A stretch of DNA of 64,000 nt from CALBPI01 sp045110335 (GTDB lineage Bacteria; Pseudomonadota; Gammaproteobacteria; Steroidobacterales; Woeseiaceae): contig JBGCGB010000022.1 in NCBI GenBank assembly GCA_045110335.1, positions 1-64,000 of the forward strand, read 5' to 3'. A model generated the notes under the pieces. It did not search any database, was not told the origin of the DNA, and saw only the letters and a program-made list of their open reading frames with translations. Positions 1 through 7,781 of this stretch are shown here, one piece after another. Position 1 is the stretch's first letter; each line of letters opens with the position of its first letter. The translations under genes were made by a program, and so were the position numbers.

Positions 1-387
1 TTATTGTTGACCGTTGGTGATGTCATGCACAAAGGCACACAAGCACCTGTGATCAATGTAGACGGCAGTTTGGCCGATGCCCTGCTTGAAATGACTCGCA
101 AAGGCCTTGGCTTTACAACAGTCACTGATTCATCTAATCGACTCGCCGGTATTTTTACGGATGGTGATTTGCGCCGTCTGCTGGAAACCAAAGGGGATTT
201 GAGAGGTCTGAATATTCGTGAGGTCATGACCAGCGGCGGATACACCGTGCGCCCGGAAGCCCTTGCGGCGGAGGCAGTCAGGCTCATGGAAACCCACAAA
301 ATCAATGCGCTGCCCGTAGTTGACGGCAATCAGAAAGTTGTTGGCGCGCTCAATATCCACGACCTTTTCCGCGCAGGTGTTGTGTGA
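1..387 (+). CDS. kdsD: Arabinose-5-phosphate isomerase, C-terminal CBS part (partial)
   Basis: This is the 3' end of a gene cut by the window edge. The reading frame is open from base 1 to a TGA at 385-387. The visible ~128 residues form a tandem CBS pair, with motifs such as TDGDLRR near residue 51 and a second repeat ending NIHDLFRAG. KdsD isomerises ribulose-5-phosphate to arabinose-5-phosphate, the first committed step of Kdo synthesis; the catalytic SIS domain would lie upstream, outside the window. The identification rests on the CBS pair together with the kdsC-lptCAB genes that follow, which is the usual kdsD context. The stop overlaps the GTG start of kdsC by four bases, so translation is probably coupled. 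Confidence 0.9.
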   Translation, partial: LLLTVGDVMHKGTQAPVINVDGSLADALLEMTRKGLGFTTVTDSSNRLAGIFTDGDLRRLLETKGDLRGLNIREVMTSGGYTVRPEALAAEAVRLMETHKINALPVVDGNQKVVGALNIHDLFRAGVV

Positions 388-914
388 CCGGCGTAAGCCT
401 GCCATTGGCAGACGAAAATTTGCGAGAAAAAGCCTCACGCATTCGACTCGCCGTTTTTGACGTCGATGGCGTGTTAACCGACGGTCGGTTTTCGCTGGAT
501 CACGAAGGTCGTGAGATTAAGACCTTCCATACGCAAGACGGTTTTGGTTTGCGACAATTGATCGAACACGATATCCACGTGGCGATTATCACCGGCCGAC
601 AATCCGGTGCGGTTAGCAAACGCATGGCGGAACTGGGCATCGAACATGTGTTTCAAGGAATTCGCGAAAAACGAGCCACGATTGATACGCTGATTGGGCA
701 GTTAGGTTTAACACAGCACCAAGTCGCGGCCGTTGGCGACGACCTGCCAGACTTAGCCATGTTTTCGGCCGCTGGCCTAAAGATCGCCGTCGACAACGCG
801 GTTCAAGCATTGAAAGATCAATGTGACTTGGTGACCAGCCGGAGCGGCGGTTTAGGCGCTGTCAGGGAAATCTCGGACTTTCTCTTACAGGCCCAAGCGA
901 ACCGGACTCAATGA
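384..914 (+). CDS. kdsC: 3-deoxy-D-manno-octulosonate 8-phosphate phosphatase
   Basis: KdsC is a cytoplasmic HAD-family phosphatase that removes phosphate from Kdo-8-phosphate to give Kdo for lipid A decoration. The 176-residue length fits the family, which has no cap domain. The nucleophile motif DVDGVLTDG lies near residue 26, the second HAD motif is IITGRQSG near residue 69, and the metal-binding motif is GDDLPDLAM near residue 118. The start is a GTG inside a GTGA overlap with kdsD, and the end overlaps the ATG of lptC in ATGA. The whole kdsD-kdsC-lptC-lptA-lptB run is therefore one tightly coupled operon. Confidence 0.97.
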   Translation: MTGVSLPLADENLREKASRIRLAVFDVDGVLTDGRFSLDHEGREIKTFHTQDGFGLRQLIEHDIHVAIITGRQSGAVSKRMAELGIEHVFQGIREKRATIDTLIGQLGLTQHQVAAVGDDLPDLAMFSAAGLKIAVDNAVQALKDQCDLVTSRSGGLGAVREISDFLLQAQANRTQ

Positions 915-1471
915 ACACACGCGGCGTCATGCTACTCACGCTACTGGTCGCATTGGCCGTGGTGAGTTGGTATCTCGGTCGGGATATTACTGAAGTCGAC
1001 TTGGACGACAGCAACGCACCACGGGTCACCAGCGGTTATTACCTGTTGGATGCGGAAATTGTGGGCACGGACGAGAGCGGCACGGAACGCTACCGTATCA
1101 ATGCAGGCCAAGCCACTCAAAGCGCTATCGGGGAACCGATTCAGTTAGAGGATGTACGTGTCCTCTACGGTGAAAGCGATGCTGCCCATTGGCTCATTAA
1201 TGCCAACGGTGCCGTTTTGAAAGACGACAACAAGAATTTGCAGTTGACGGGCGATGTCCGGGCCGTATGGTCGGATGCCAAATCGGCAAAGCCAATGCGA
1301 ATGACAACCGAAACGCTGGCGTTCGACGCGACCCTGCGAATCGTCGAGACGGATGATAAAGTGAAGTTTGACGTAGGCCTCGGCGAACTCGTTGCCACCG
1401 GCATGCGTGCTTCTTTGGACAACAATACGATAGAGCTTAGATCGAATATTCGTGGACAATTTACCCCTTAA
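911..1471 (+). CDS. lptC: LPS export ABC transporter periplasmic protein LptC
   Basis: LptC is a bitopic inner-membrane protein that receives LPS from LptB2FG and passes it to LptA across the periplasm. The 186 residues begin with one membrane-spanning segment (about residues 5-23, VMLLTLLVALAVVSWYLG), followed by a periplasmic domain with the beta-rich, polar composition of the OstA-like fold. Such domains diverge widely, so the call leans on size, topology and position between kdsC and lptA. The ATG start sits in an ATGA overlap with kdsC. The 3' end runs 20 bases into lptA. Confidence 0.92.
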   Translation: MNTRGVMLLTLLVALAVVSWYLGRDITEVDLDDSNAPRVTSGYYLLDAEIVGTDESGTERYRINAGQATQSAIGEPIQLEDVRVLYGESDAAHWLINANGAVLKDDNKNLQLTGDVRAVWSDAKSAKPMRMTTETLAFDATLRIVETDDKVKFDVGLGELVATGMRASLDNNTIELRSNIRGQFTP

Positions 1472-2096
1472 ATTTCTCGTGCTGTTTTTGTTGTGCATCA
1501 GCGCTTCGCTGTCCGCGCAAACCAATGTCATCGACCGTCGCTTGCCGATCGTTATGGATGCGGACCATAGTGAGTTGGACTTAAAAACCAGCACAACTGT
1601 GTTCTACGGATTGAGGATCACACAAGGTGCAACCCGAATCGAAGCGGACAATGCCGAAACATCCTCAGGCACCAGCTTTGCCGATAGCAAATGGGAATTT
1701 GAAGGCGACGTACAAATCGACGTCGGCACCACGAAGATTCGCGCCGACAGCGCTGTACTAACTTTCCTCAACCACGAACTGGTCAATGCCGAGGTAGGTG
1801 GAAAACCTGCGACGTTTTCCGACATCAATCCCGGCACCGGTGAATCCACAGAAGGTGCTGCCAAACGTTTTGACTATGATTTGAGTAGCAATACGGTGCG
1901 CTTTGAAGACGATGCCAAGCTTCGCAGCGCAGACAATGAAGTCACCGGCAAACTACTCGTCTACAACGTCACCAACCAACAGATCGTTTTTGAAGGTGAC
2001 CCGCAAAGCGGTGAACGTGTGCGCATCACCGTGCAACCGCCAGCTGCCGAAGATTCATCTTCATCAGAAGACGATCCAGCGAATCCCGACCCATGA
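1452..2096 (+). CDS. lptA: LPS transport periplasmic protein LptA
   Basis: LptA polymerises into the periplasmic bridge that carries LPS from LptC to LptD. The product has a signal peptide (residues 1 to about 22, ending SASLSAQ), then an OstA-type beta-jellyroll domain opening with PIVMDADHSELD, where the family normally shows an 'I.adsae' repeat. The start is a GTG inside lptC. The C-terminus is a short acidic, Ser/Asp/Pro-rich tail (residues about 196-214) that is probably disordered. The gene overlaps lptC by 20 bases and lptB by four (ATGA). Identity is secure from context and domain pattern. Confidence 0.95.
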   Translation: MDNLPLKFLVLFLLCISASLSAQTNVIDRRLPIVMDADHSELDLKTSTTVFYGLRITQGATRIEADNAETSSGTSFADSKWEFEGDVQIDVGTTKIRADSAVLTFLNHELVNAEVGGKPATFSDINPGTGESTEGAAKRFDYDLSSNTVRFEDDAKLRSADNEVTGKLLVYNVTNQQIVFEGDPQSGERVRITVQPPAAEDSSSSEDDPANPDP

Positions 2097-2818
2097 GCAT
2101 CCTGAGCGTCGAAGACATAGCGAAAAAGTACAAGTTTCGCGACGTTGTGCGCGGCATATCGCTGCAAATCAAGAGTGGTGAAGTGGTTGGCCTGCTAGGC
2201 CCTAACGGCGCGGGAAAAACGACGGCTTTCTATATGATCGTCGGTTTAATTGCCTGCGATCGCGGCCGTATCTTACTGGACGGACAAGATCTAACAGGCG
2301 AACCCATGCACAAGCGTGCGCGCCTGGGACTCGGCTATTTACCTCAAGAAGCCTCTATTTTCCGAAAACTGAGTGTCGAAAAAAACATCTCGGCCATTTT
2401 AGAAGCCAGAGGAGACCTGACGCGCGCAGAGCGTGACGAAAAACTGGAGCAGCTATTAGATGAGCTTCACATCGGGCATGTCAGAACGGGTTTAGGCATG
2501 AGTCTTTCGGGTGGCGAACGACGACGCGTCGAGATTGCGCGCGCGCTTGCTGCCGAACCCCGCTTTGTTCTGCTGGACGAGCCTTTCGCTGGCGTAGACC
2601 CGATTTCCGTCATCGATATCCAACGCACTATCCGGCATCTAACAGAGCGTGACATTGGCGTGCTGATCACCGATCACAACGTTCGGGAGACGTTGGGCAT
2701 TTGCGGACATGCGTACATTTTGAGCGATGGCAGCCTAATCGCTGAAGGTACACCTGAAGAAATTTTGGACAACCAGCATGTTCGTGAAGTCTATCTCGGT
2801 GATGATTTCAAACTTTAA
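2093..2818 (+). CDS. lptB: LPS export ABC transporter ATP-binding protein LptB
   Basis: LptB is the cytoplasmic ATPase that powers LPS extraction by LptFG (those genes are not in this window). The 241 residues show a complete ABC nucleotide-binding domain: Walker A GPNGAGKTT near residue 36, a Q-loop in GYLPQEASIF, the signature LSGGERRR near residue 139, Walker B FVLLDEPFAGVDP near residue 160 and the switch histidine in LITDHNV. The LptB-typical tail ending VREVYLGDDFKL is present. The ATG overlaps the lptA stop. A 112-base gap follows before rpoN. Confidence 0.98.
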   Translation: MSILSVEDIAKKYKFRDVVRGISLQIKSGEVVGLLGPNGAGKTTAFYMIVGLIACDRGRILLDGQDLTGEPMHKRARLGLGYLPQEASIFRKLSVEKNISAILEARGDLTRAERDEKLEQLLDELHIGHVRTGLGMSLSGGERRRVEIARALAAEPRFVLLDEPFAGVDPISVIDIQRTIRHLTERDIGVLITDHNVRETLGICGHAYILSDGSLIAEGTPEEILDNQHVREVYLGDDFKL

Positions 2819-2930
2819 TCGGGTGTCGCCAGTTTGAGCTATTGTCAAACGTTCCCGCTGTGACCATGATCACGGCCAATAATTCGCCATCTGATACGCT
2901 ATAGTTCAGCAACCCAAACGGAATTTTGTC

Positions 2931-4322
2931 TTGCTCAAACCCAGCCTACAACTAAAGCTCGGCCAGTCGCTTACGATGACGCCCCAATTGCAGCAAGCCA
3001 TCAAGTTGCTGCAATTGCCTGTCATGGATCTAAATCAGCAGATCCAGGAAGCTTTGGAATCCAACGTGATGCTGGATATGGAAGACTTGCCGGACGCGCC
3101 GAAAGTCGACGCGGCCAATACGGCAGAGATCCGCACGTTAACGGCGACCGATGATTCTTGGCGCGACGTTGGCCGTGGGCAAGACTCAAGCTTTTCCAAT
3201 CGTGGCGATCGATCCATGGCTGATTTCGCGGATGATCGCGAAGAGTCACTGCGGGAGCACCTGCTCTATCAATTAGAGACTGAAAAATTTAGCGACGAAG
3301 AACGCATCATTGGTGAAGCGATCATCGATGCGATCGACGATGACGGTTACCTGTTCGAGTCACTCGAGGAAATCCACGAAGTCCTCGATATTGATGGACT
3401 GACGCTCAGTCAAATCGAACGCATCCTGGTAAAAATTCAGCGCTTTGACCCATTGGGCATTGGCGCCCGGTCACTGACCGAGTGCGTCAGTCTGCAGCTG
3501 GCACCCTATCCGGAAGATACACCGGGATTGACCGTCGCACGGCGGATTGCTGAAGATTTCCTTTCACTCGTAGCAGACCAGAACTACAGTCAATTGCGTC
3601 GTCGCTTATCCGTCGATGATGAATGTCTCGATGATGCACTGGCGTTAATCCGCAGTTGCCACCCAAAACCAGGCCAGGCGGTTAACGGTGCGCGAACGGA
3701 ATACGTGATTCCGGACGTCTTTGTCCGAAAAGTCGATGATCAGTGGATTGTTGAAATCAGTCCATCGGGCGTGCCAAGGCTTCAGGTCAACCAACAATAT
3801 GCAGCCCTCCTCAGAGGCAATAGCGAGCATTCCGTGCTCCGAGCTCAACTACAGGAAGCGCGCTGGCTGGTTCGTAGTCTTGAGATTCGAAACGACACGC
3901 TGTTCAAAGTGGCGAGTAACATCGTTGAGCGGCAAATCGACTTCTTCGAACATGGCGAAGAAGCGATGAAGCCTATGATTCTGAAAGATATCGCCGACGC
4001 TATCGATATGCATGAATCAACCGTATCGCGAGTAACTAATAACAAGTACATGCACACACCGCGCGGTGTGCTGGAATTCAAGTACTTTTTTTCATCACAC
4101 GTCTCAACAACCGATGGCGACGAGCAATCGTCGGTGGCTGTTAGGGCCAAGATTCGTAAGCTCATTACCGCGGAAGACCCGGCCAAACCGCTCAGCGACA
4201 GCAAATTGGCTGCTTTATTGAAGGACGACGGCGTGCAGGTTGCGCGCAGAACGGTGGCCAAGTATCGCGAAGCCATGAACATTTCTTCGTCCAGCGAACG
4301 GCGCGTTCGCAAGCCCCGATAG
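2931..4322 (+). CDS. rpoN: RNA polymerase sigma-54 factor
   Basis: Sigma-54 directs RNA polymerase to -24/-12 promoters and needs an AAA+ activator such as NtrC. The 463-residue protein carries the Gln/Leu-rich region I at the start (SLQLKLGQSLTMTPQLQQAI), an acidic region II around residues 50-110, the core-binding domain, and the DNA-binding HTH plus the invariant RpoN box ARRTVAKYR near residue 445. The start is TTG, preceded by ACGGA at 2918-2922. No closer ATG gives the conserved N-terminus. The position downstream of lptB and upstream of hpf-ptsN-rapZ is the standard gammaproteobacterial arrangement. A likely target promoter lies in this window at 37212-37227. Confidence 0.98.
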   Translation: MLKPSLQLKLGQSLTMTPQLQQAIKLLQLPVMDLNQQIQEALESNVMLDMEDLPDAPKVDAANTAEIRTLTATDDSWRDVGRGQDSSFSNRGDRSMADFADDREESLREHLLYQLETEKFSDEERIIGEAIIDAIDDDGYLFESLEEIHEVLDIDGLTLSQIERILVKIQRFDPLGIGARSLTECVSLQLAPYPEDTPGLTVARRIAEDFLSLVADQNYSQLRRRLSVDDECLDDALALIRSCHPKPGQAVNGARTEYVIPDVFVRKVDDQWIVEISPSGVPRLQVNQQYAALLRGNSEHSVLRAQLQEARWLVRSLEIRNDTLFKVASNIVERQIDFFEHGEEAMKPMILKDIADAIDMHESTVSRVTNNKYMHTPRGVLEFKYFFSSHVSTTDGDEQSSVAVRAKIRKLITAEDPAKPLSDSKLAALLKDDGVQVARRTVAKYREAMNISSSSERRVRKPR

Positions 4323-4340
4323 GCTTTCAGCCACTTAATC

Positions 4341-4369
4341 GCTGCAAGTGAGGATCCTCCACTTGCAGC
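4341..4369 (+). terminator. Perfect 10-bp hairpin after rpoN
   Basis: GCTGCAAGTG (4341-4350) pairs exactly with CACTTGCAGC (4360-4369) around a 9-base loop, 19 bases after the rpoN stop. There is no immediate T run, so it may be an RNA-end stabiliser or a factor-assisted stop rather than a classical intrinsic terminator. Confidence 0.5.
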
Positions 4370-4408
4370 CTCCTGCCAAATTTTGCATTATCAGGTCATG
4401 GGTATTTT

Positions 4409-4432
4409 TAGTCGACAAAAGCGACTATTTTT
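4409..4432 (+). terminator. Short hairpin with T tract between rpoN and hpf
   Basis: TAGTCG (4409-4414) and CGACTA (4422-4427) form a 6-bp stem around ACAAAAG, followed directly by TTTTT. With the stronger stem at 4341-4369 it would separate rpoN transcripts from hpf, which would then need its own promoter in 4433-4527. Confidence 0.5.
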
Positions 4433-4527
4433 GGCCCTAAGCTACTGTTTTAAATGAACATATCGGGCGAAAATCCGGAGGGCCCAACCCAACTATCCAA
4501 AACAATTGAAAGCTCAAGGAGTTTGCT

Positions 4528-4854
4528 ATGCAGTTAAATGTCACCGGTCATCATGTTGATGTTTCGTCCGCTTTAAGGAAGTACGTAGGCGATAAGTTTC
4601 ATCGAATAGAAAAGCACGCAGATCGTGTTACGGCCGTACATTGTATTCTCACCGTCGAGAAACTCCGCCATAAAGCGGAAGCCACTGCAAACCTCCCGGG
4701 TGCCACCGTCCACGCCGAATCTGTCGAAGAAAATATGTATGCGGCGATCGACGGTTTGGCGGACAAGCTGGACCGACAAATCCTTAAACATAAGCAAAAA
4801 CAGAGCAGCTTTGACGCACGCTCTGTCAAGAAAGACGGATTGCCTCTTGCCTGA
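4528..4854 (+). CDS. hpf: Ribosome hibernation promoting factor (short HPF type)
   Basis: HPF binds the 30S decoding region in stationary or starved cells and promotes 100S ribosome dimers. At 108 residues this is the short form without the C-terminal dimerisation domain. It begins MQLNVTGHHVDVSSALRKYV, which is the usual S30AE opening; the basic patch KHKQKQ falls near residue 91. A good ribosome-binding site, AAGGAG, lies at 4516-4521. The gene sits between rpoN and ptsN as in Enterobacteria and Pseudomonas, where HPF levels follow nutritional status. Hairpins isolate it from rpoN (4341-4432) and a strong terminator ends it (4889-4920), so it is probably monocistronic. Confidence 0.96.
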   Translation: MQLNVTGHHVDVSSALRKYVGDKFHRIEKHADRVTAVHCILTVEKLRHKAEATANLPGATVHAESVEENMYAAIDGLADKLDRQILKHKQKQSSFDARSVKKDGLPLA

Positions 4855-4888
4855 CCCTGTCAGAGTGGCATAATCGCGAACAGACACT

Positions 4889-4920
4889 GCCGAAGGGGCC
4901 TTAGTCCCTTCGGCATTTTT
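4889..4920 (+). terminator. Rho-independent terminator of hpf
   Basis: GCCGAAGGG (4889-4897) pairs perfectly with CCCTTCGGC (4906-4914) over an 8-base loop, then ATTTTT. It lies 34 bases after the hpf stop. It also excludes the upstream TTG at 4919 as a ptsN start. Confidence 0.9.
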
Positions 4921-4984
4921 GATCGCGATAAAGTTTTTTTTAAGCATCACGATGCTGTGGGCGCCAAGCGCCGAATACGTTCTT

Positions 4985-5467
4985 ATGCCACTAACCGTAG
5001 CCGACTCTCTTGCCAGCGATGATGTGCTGATCGACCTTTCCGCCAGCAGCAAGAAAGATCTCCTTGAAACACTCAGTGAAACACTTGCAGATCGCTCGGA
5101 AGCGCTAAGTTCCGGACAGGTTTTTGATGCCCTGATTGAACGTGAACGCCTCGGCTGTACGGCGGCCGAATTTGGCCTCGCGATTCCGCATGCCCGACTC
5201 GCAAACGCGACTGCACCCATTGGATTGTTTGCCAGACTTGAACACCCCATTGATTTTGATGGCCAGGATGTTCCGCACGTGGATCTGTTGTTCTGTTTCG
5301 TGCTGCCTGAGTACACTAGTGACTCCTATAACGATGCCATGCAGAAACTGGCGGTGGCCCTGATGACAGAACCCACATGCGATGCGCTTCGCAATGCATC
5401 AACACCCGAAGACGTTCTGACAATTCTGCGCGAATGCAGTGAACACGCAGCAGGTATCGACTCATGA
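4985..5467 (+). CDS. ptsN: PTS-Ntr IIA component (EIIA-Ntr)
   Basis: PtsN is the terminal phosphoacceptor of the nitrogen-related phosphotransferase relay and a cytoplasmic regulator of potassium, nitrogen and envelope stress functions. The 160 residues form a PTS EIIA type 2 domain. The phosphorylated histidine lies in GLAIPHARL near residue 67, and the region after it (PIDFDGQDVPHVDLLFCFVLP) is typical. The ATG at 4985 is chosen because upstream in-frame starts fall in or just after the hpf terminator; an ATG at 4952 is the alternative. The stop overlaps the rapZ ATG in ATGA. The usual HPr-like partner gene is not found downstream. Confidence 0.95.
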   Translation: MPLTVADSLASDDVLIDLSASSKKDLLETLSETLADRSEALSSGQVFDALIERERLGCTAAEFGLAIPHARLANATAPIGLFARLEHPIDFDGQDVPHVDLLFCFVLPEYTSDSYNDAMQKLAVALMTEPTCDALRNASTPEDVLTILRECSEHAAGIDS

Positions 5468-6345
5468 GACTCGTCATTATCGGCGGCCTCTCCGGGTCAG
5501 GAAAAAGTATTGCGCTTCATGTTCTTGAGGACATCGGCTTTTTTTGCATCGACAATTTACCCATTGCGCTGCTTCCAGCGCTTGCCGATGAACTAAAGTC
5601 CGAAAAAGACTCCCGCGGCGACAAGATCGCGATTGGCATCGATCCCCGGAATCGACAAACTGATCTGGTCGACCTAAAAGAACGCGTTGAAAAATTGCGT
5701 GATCAAGGCACCTCATGCGATATCGTTTTTCTCAAGACTGACGACAACACGCTACTGAAACGATACAGCGAAACACGTCGCAAACATCCTCTTGCCGAAG
5801 ACGACCTATCGTTGCGTGACGCCATTGCTAGCGAGCGGGCAAAGCTCTTGCCCGTCCTGAACCTTGCAGATCTGATCATCGATACCACGCGCACCAGCGT
5901 CTACGAATTACGAGACATCATACGATCCCGCGTCGGCTCTAAAGCACCTCATCAGTTGTCTATATTGATCGAGTCTTTTGGTTACAAACATGGCATTCCA
6001 AGAGACGCCGACTTTGTTTTCGACCTTCGGTGCCTGCCTAACCCCTATTGGGAACCCTCATTGCGCGCACAAACTGGCCTTGATGCGCCTGTCACCGCAT
6101 TCTTACGCGCCGAAACGATGGTTCATGAGATGGAAAAAAGCATTCGGGACTTTTTGGACCAATGGATTCCAAACATAGAGAACTTCAGCCGTAACTATCT
6201 AACGATCGCTCTCGGTTGCACCGGCGGCCAGCATCGTTCGGTCTATATGGCCGAACAAATCGCTGCCCATTTACGGACGAAGCGGGGCAATGTGACCGTT
6301 CGTCACGACGAGCTTATTTCCAAGACAAGCCCACTGTTTCCCTGA
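5464..6345 (+). CDS. rapZ: RNase adapter protein RapZ (nucleotide-binding)
   Basis: RapZ delivers the small RNA GlmZ to RNase E in enterobacteria and so controls glucosamine-6-phosphate supply for envelope synthesis; the role in other gammaproteobacteria is less certain. The 293 residues carry a Walker A motif GLSGSGKS at 8-15, the family motif FCIDNLP near residue 30 and the C-terminal RNA-binding signature GCTGGQHRS near residue 258. The ATG overlaps the ptsN stop by four bases, so both are translated from one message. Length and motifs match the family throughout. Confidence 0.97.
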   Translation: MRLVIIGGLSGSGKSIALHVLEDIGFFCIDNLPIALLPALADELKSEKDSRGDKIAIGIDPRNRQTDLVDLKERVEKLRDQGTSCDIVFLKTDDNTLLKRYSETRRKHPLAEDDLSLRDAIASERAKLLPVLNLADLIIDTTRTSVYELRDIIRSRVGSKAPHQLSILIESFGYKHGIPRDADFVFDLRCLPNPYWEPSLRAQTGLDAPVTAFLRAETMVHEMEKSIRDFLDQWIPNIENFSRNYLTIALGCTGGQHRSVYMAEQIAAHLRTKRGNVTVRHDELISKTSPLFP

Positions 6346-6431
6346 CATCCGTCGGAACGCAGGTTAAACTGATCCGGCTTCGTCATGCGTCAACCGAACG
6401 CTCCCGACGCGGCAGCTTGTGAGGTTGTTCT

Positions 6432-7781
6432 ATGGATCCGAACGTAACAGAACCATCCGTGCTCGGTGCGTTACGCGTTGCGCTGGAAAGCGGCACGATG
6501 CGCACTGCGCGGCGCATGATCGCTGGTCTGCGCCCCGGAGAAATCGCCCGACTGCTTGAATCACTACCGGTCGCTGAACGACGTCTCGTCTGGGAATTGG
6601 TAGACAGAGAGAGCGAGGGTGAAGTCCTTGTTGAGCTCGCCGATGACGTACGCGATGGCTTGATTGAGTCGATGGATGCCGCGCAATTGATTGCGGCGAC
6701 CGAAGGCATGGCCGTCGATGACCTCGCCGATCTGGTCGTCGACTTACCGGAAGCCATTACACAGCAGGTTATTCGCTCACTTGACGGGCAAGACCGCGAG
6801 CGACTTCGCGAAGTATTAGCGTATCCGGAGGATAGTGCCGGTGGATTGATGGATACCGACACGACATCCGTGCGTCCGGATGTGTCTGTTGAAGTTGTAC
6901 TGCGTTACTTAAGAGCACATTCAAAACTGCCCGAACGTACCGATTCACTCATTGTCGTGAATCGCGACGACCACTATGCCGGTGTATTGCCACTAACCTC
7001 TTTGCTTGTCGCCGATCCGGATGATCTGGTGGAGTCGCTCATGGATACGGATGCGCCCGCCGTCCATGCGATGACCGGGTCAGCGGACGTTGTGCGACTC
7101 TTCGAAGACAGAGATCTCTTTTCCGTTGCGGTCATTGGTGACGACAACAAACTCCTTGGGCGAATCACCGTTGATGATGTCGTCGATGTCATTCGGGACG
7201 AAGCTGAACACTCCCTGATGGGTGCTGCGGGCCTCGACGAAGATCACGATTTGTTCGCACCCGTGGTACAGAGCGCCAAACGTCGTGCTTTCTGGCTGGG
7301 CATCAACCTGCTAACGGCATTTCTGGCAGCGAGTGTAGTAGAGCTGTTTCAAACTACGATCGACCAGGTCGTCCTGCTCGCTGTGCTAATGCCTATCGTG
7401 CCCAGTATGGGCGGCGTCGCCGGTACGCAATCGCTGACGATCATCACACGCGCGATCGCGCTAGGCCAGATTGAGGCTAGCAATGCATGGATGGTCTTAC
7501 GGCGGGAATTTACCGTGGGCTTGTTGAACGCTGCATTTTGGGCGGTGCTCGTCGCCGTCGTGACCGCGCTGTGGTTTAACACATGGATAATCGGACTGCT
7601 CGTCGCGATCGCGTTGGCCTGCAACCTGGTGCTTGCCGCCGTGTCCGGCTTTGCGATTCCGATGATACTGAAACGCTTAAACATTGATCCCGCACTAGCC
7701 GGCGGAGTCATCTTGACGACAATCACCGACGTCGTTGGCTATGGACTCTTTCTCGGCCTGGGCGCGGTTTTTCTACTGTGA
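6432..7781 (+). CDS. mgtE: Magnesium transporter MgtE
   Basis: MgtE is an inner-membrane Mg2+ channel gated by cytosolic magnesium. The 449 residues show the family layout: an acidic helical N domain (about 1-125), a CBS pair (about 130-255, with AYPEDSAGGLMDTD and RITVDDVVDVI), a plug helix, and a C-terminal domain of about five membrane helices containing MPIVPSMGGVAGTQSL. The gene lies 86 bases after rapZ; that gap holds no HPr-like gene. GTTGTT precedes the ATG, so the ribosome-binding site is weak. The 3' end overlaps the convergent patatin gene by nine bases. Confidence 0.97.
   Translation: MDPNVTEPSVLGALRVALESGTMRTARRMIAGLRPGEIARLLESLPVAERRLVWELVDRESEGEVLVELADDVRDGLIESMDAAQLIAATEGMAVDDLADLVVDLPEAITQQVIRSLDGQDRERLREVLAYPEDSAGGLMDTDTTSVRPDVSVEVVLRYLRAHSKLPERTDSLIVVNRDDHYAGVLPLTSLLVADPDDLVESLMDTDAPAVHAMTGSADVVRLFEDRDLFSVAVIGDDNKLLGRITVDDVVDVIRDEAEHSLMGAAGLDEDHDLFAPVVQSAKRRAFWLGINLLTAFLAASVVELFQTTIDQVVLLAVLMPIVPSMGGVAGTQSLTIITRAIALGQIEASNAWMVLRREFTVGLLNAAFWAVLVAVVTALWFNTWIIGLLVAIALACNLVLAAVSGFAIPMILKRLNIDPALAGGVILTTITDVVGYGLFLGLGAVFLL

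Noticed and set aside
4573..5316. Long minus-strand open frame (247 codons) antisense to hpf and ptsN
   Set aside because: It runs through the hpf terminator and two well-conserved genes on the other strand, and its protein has no recognisable features.
6346..6431. HPr/NPr gene after rapZ
   Set aside because: Only 86 bases and no reading frame of suitable length are present.
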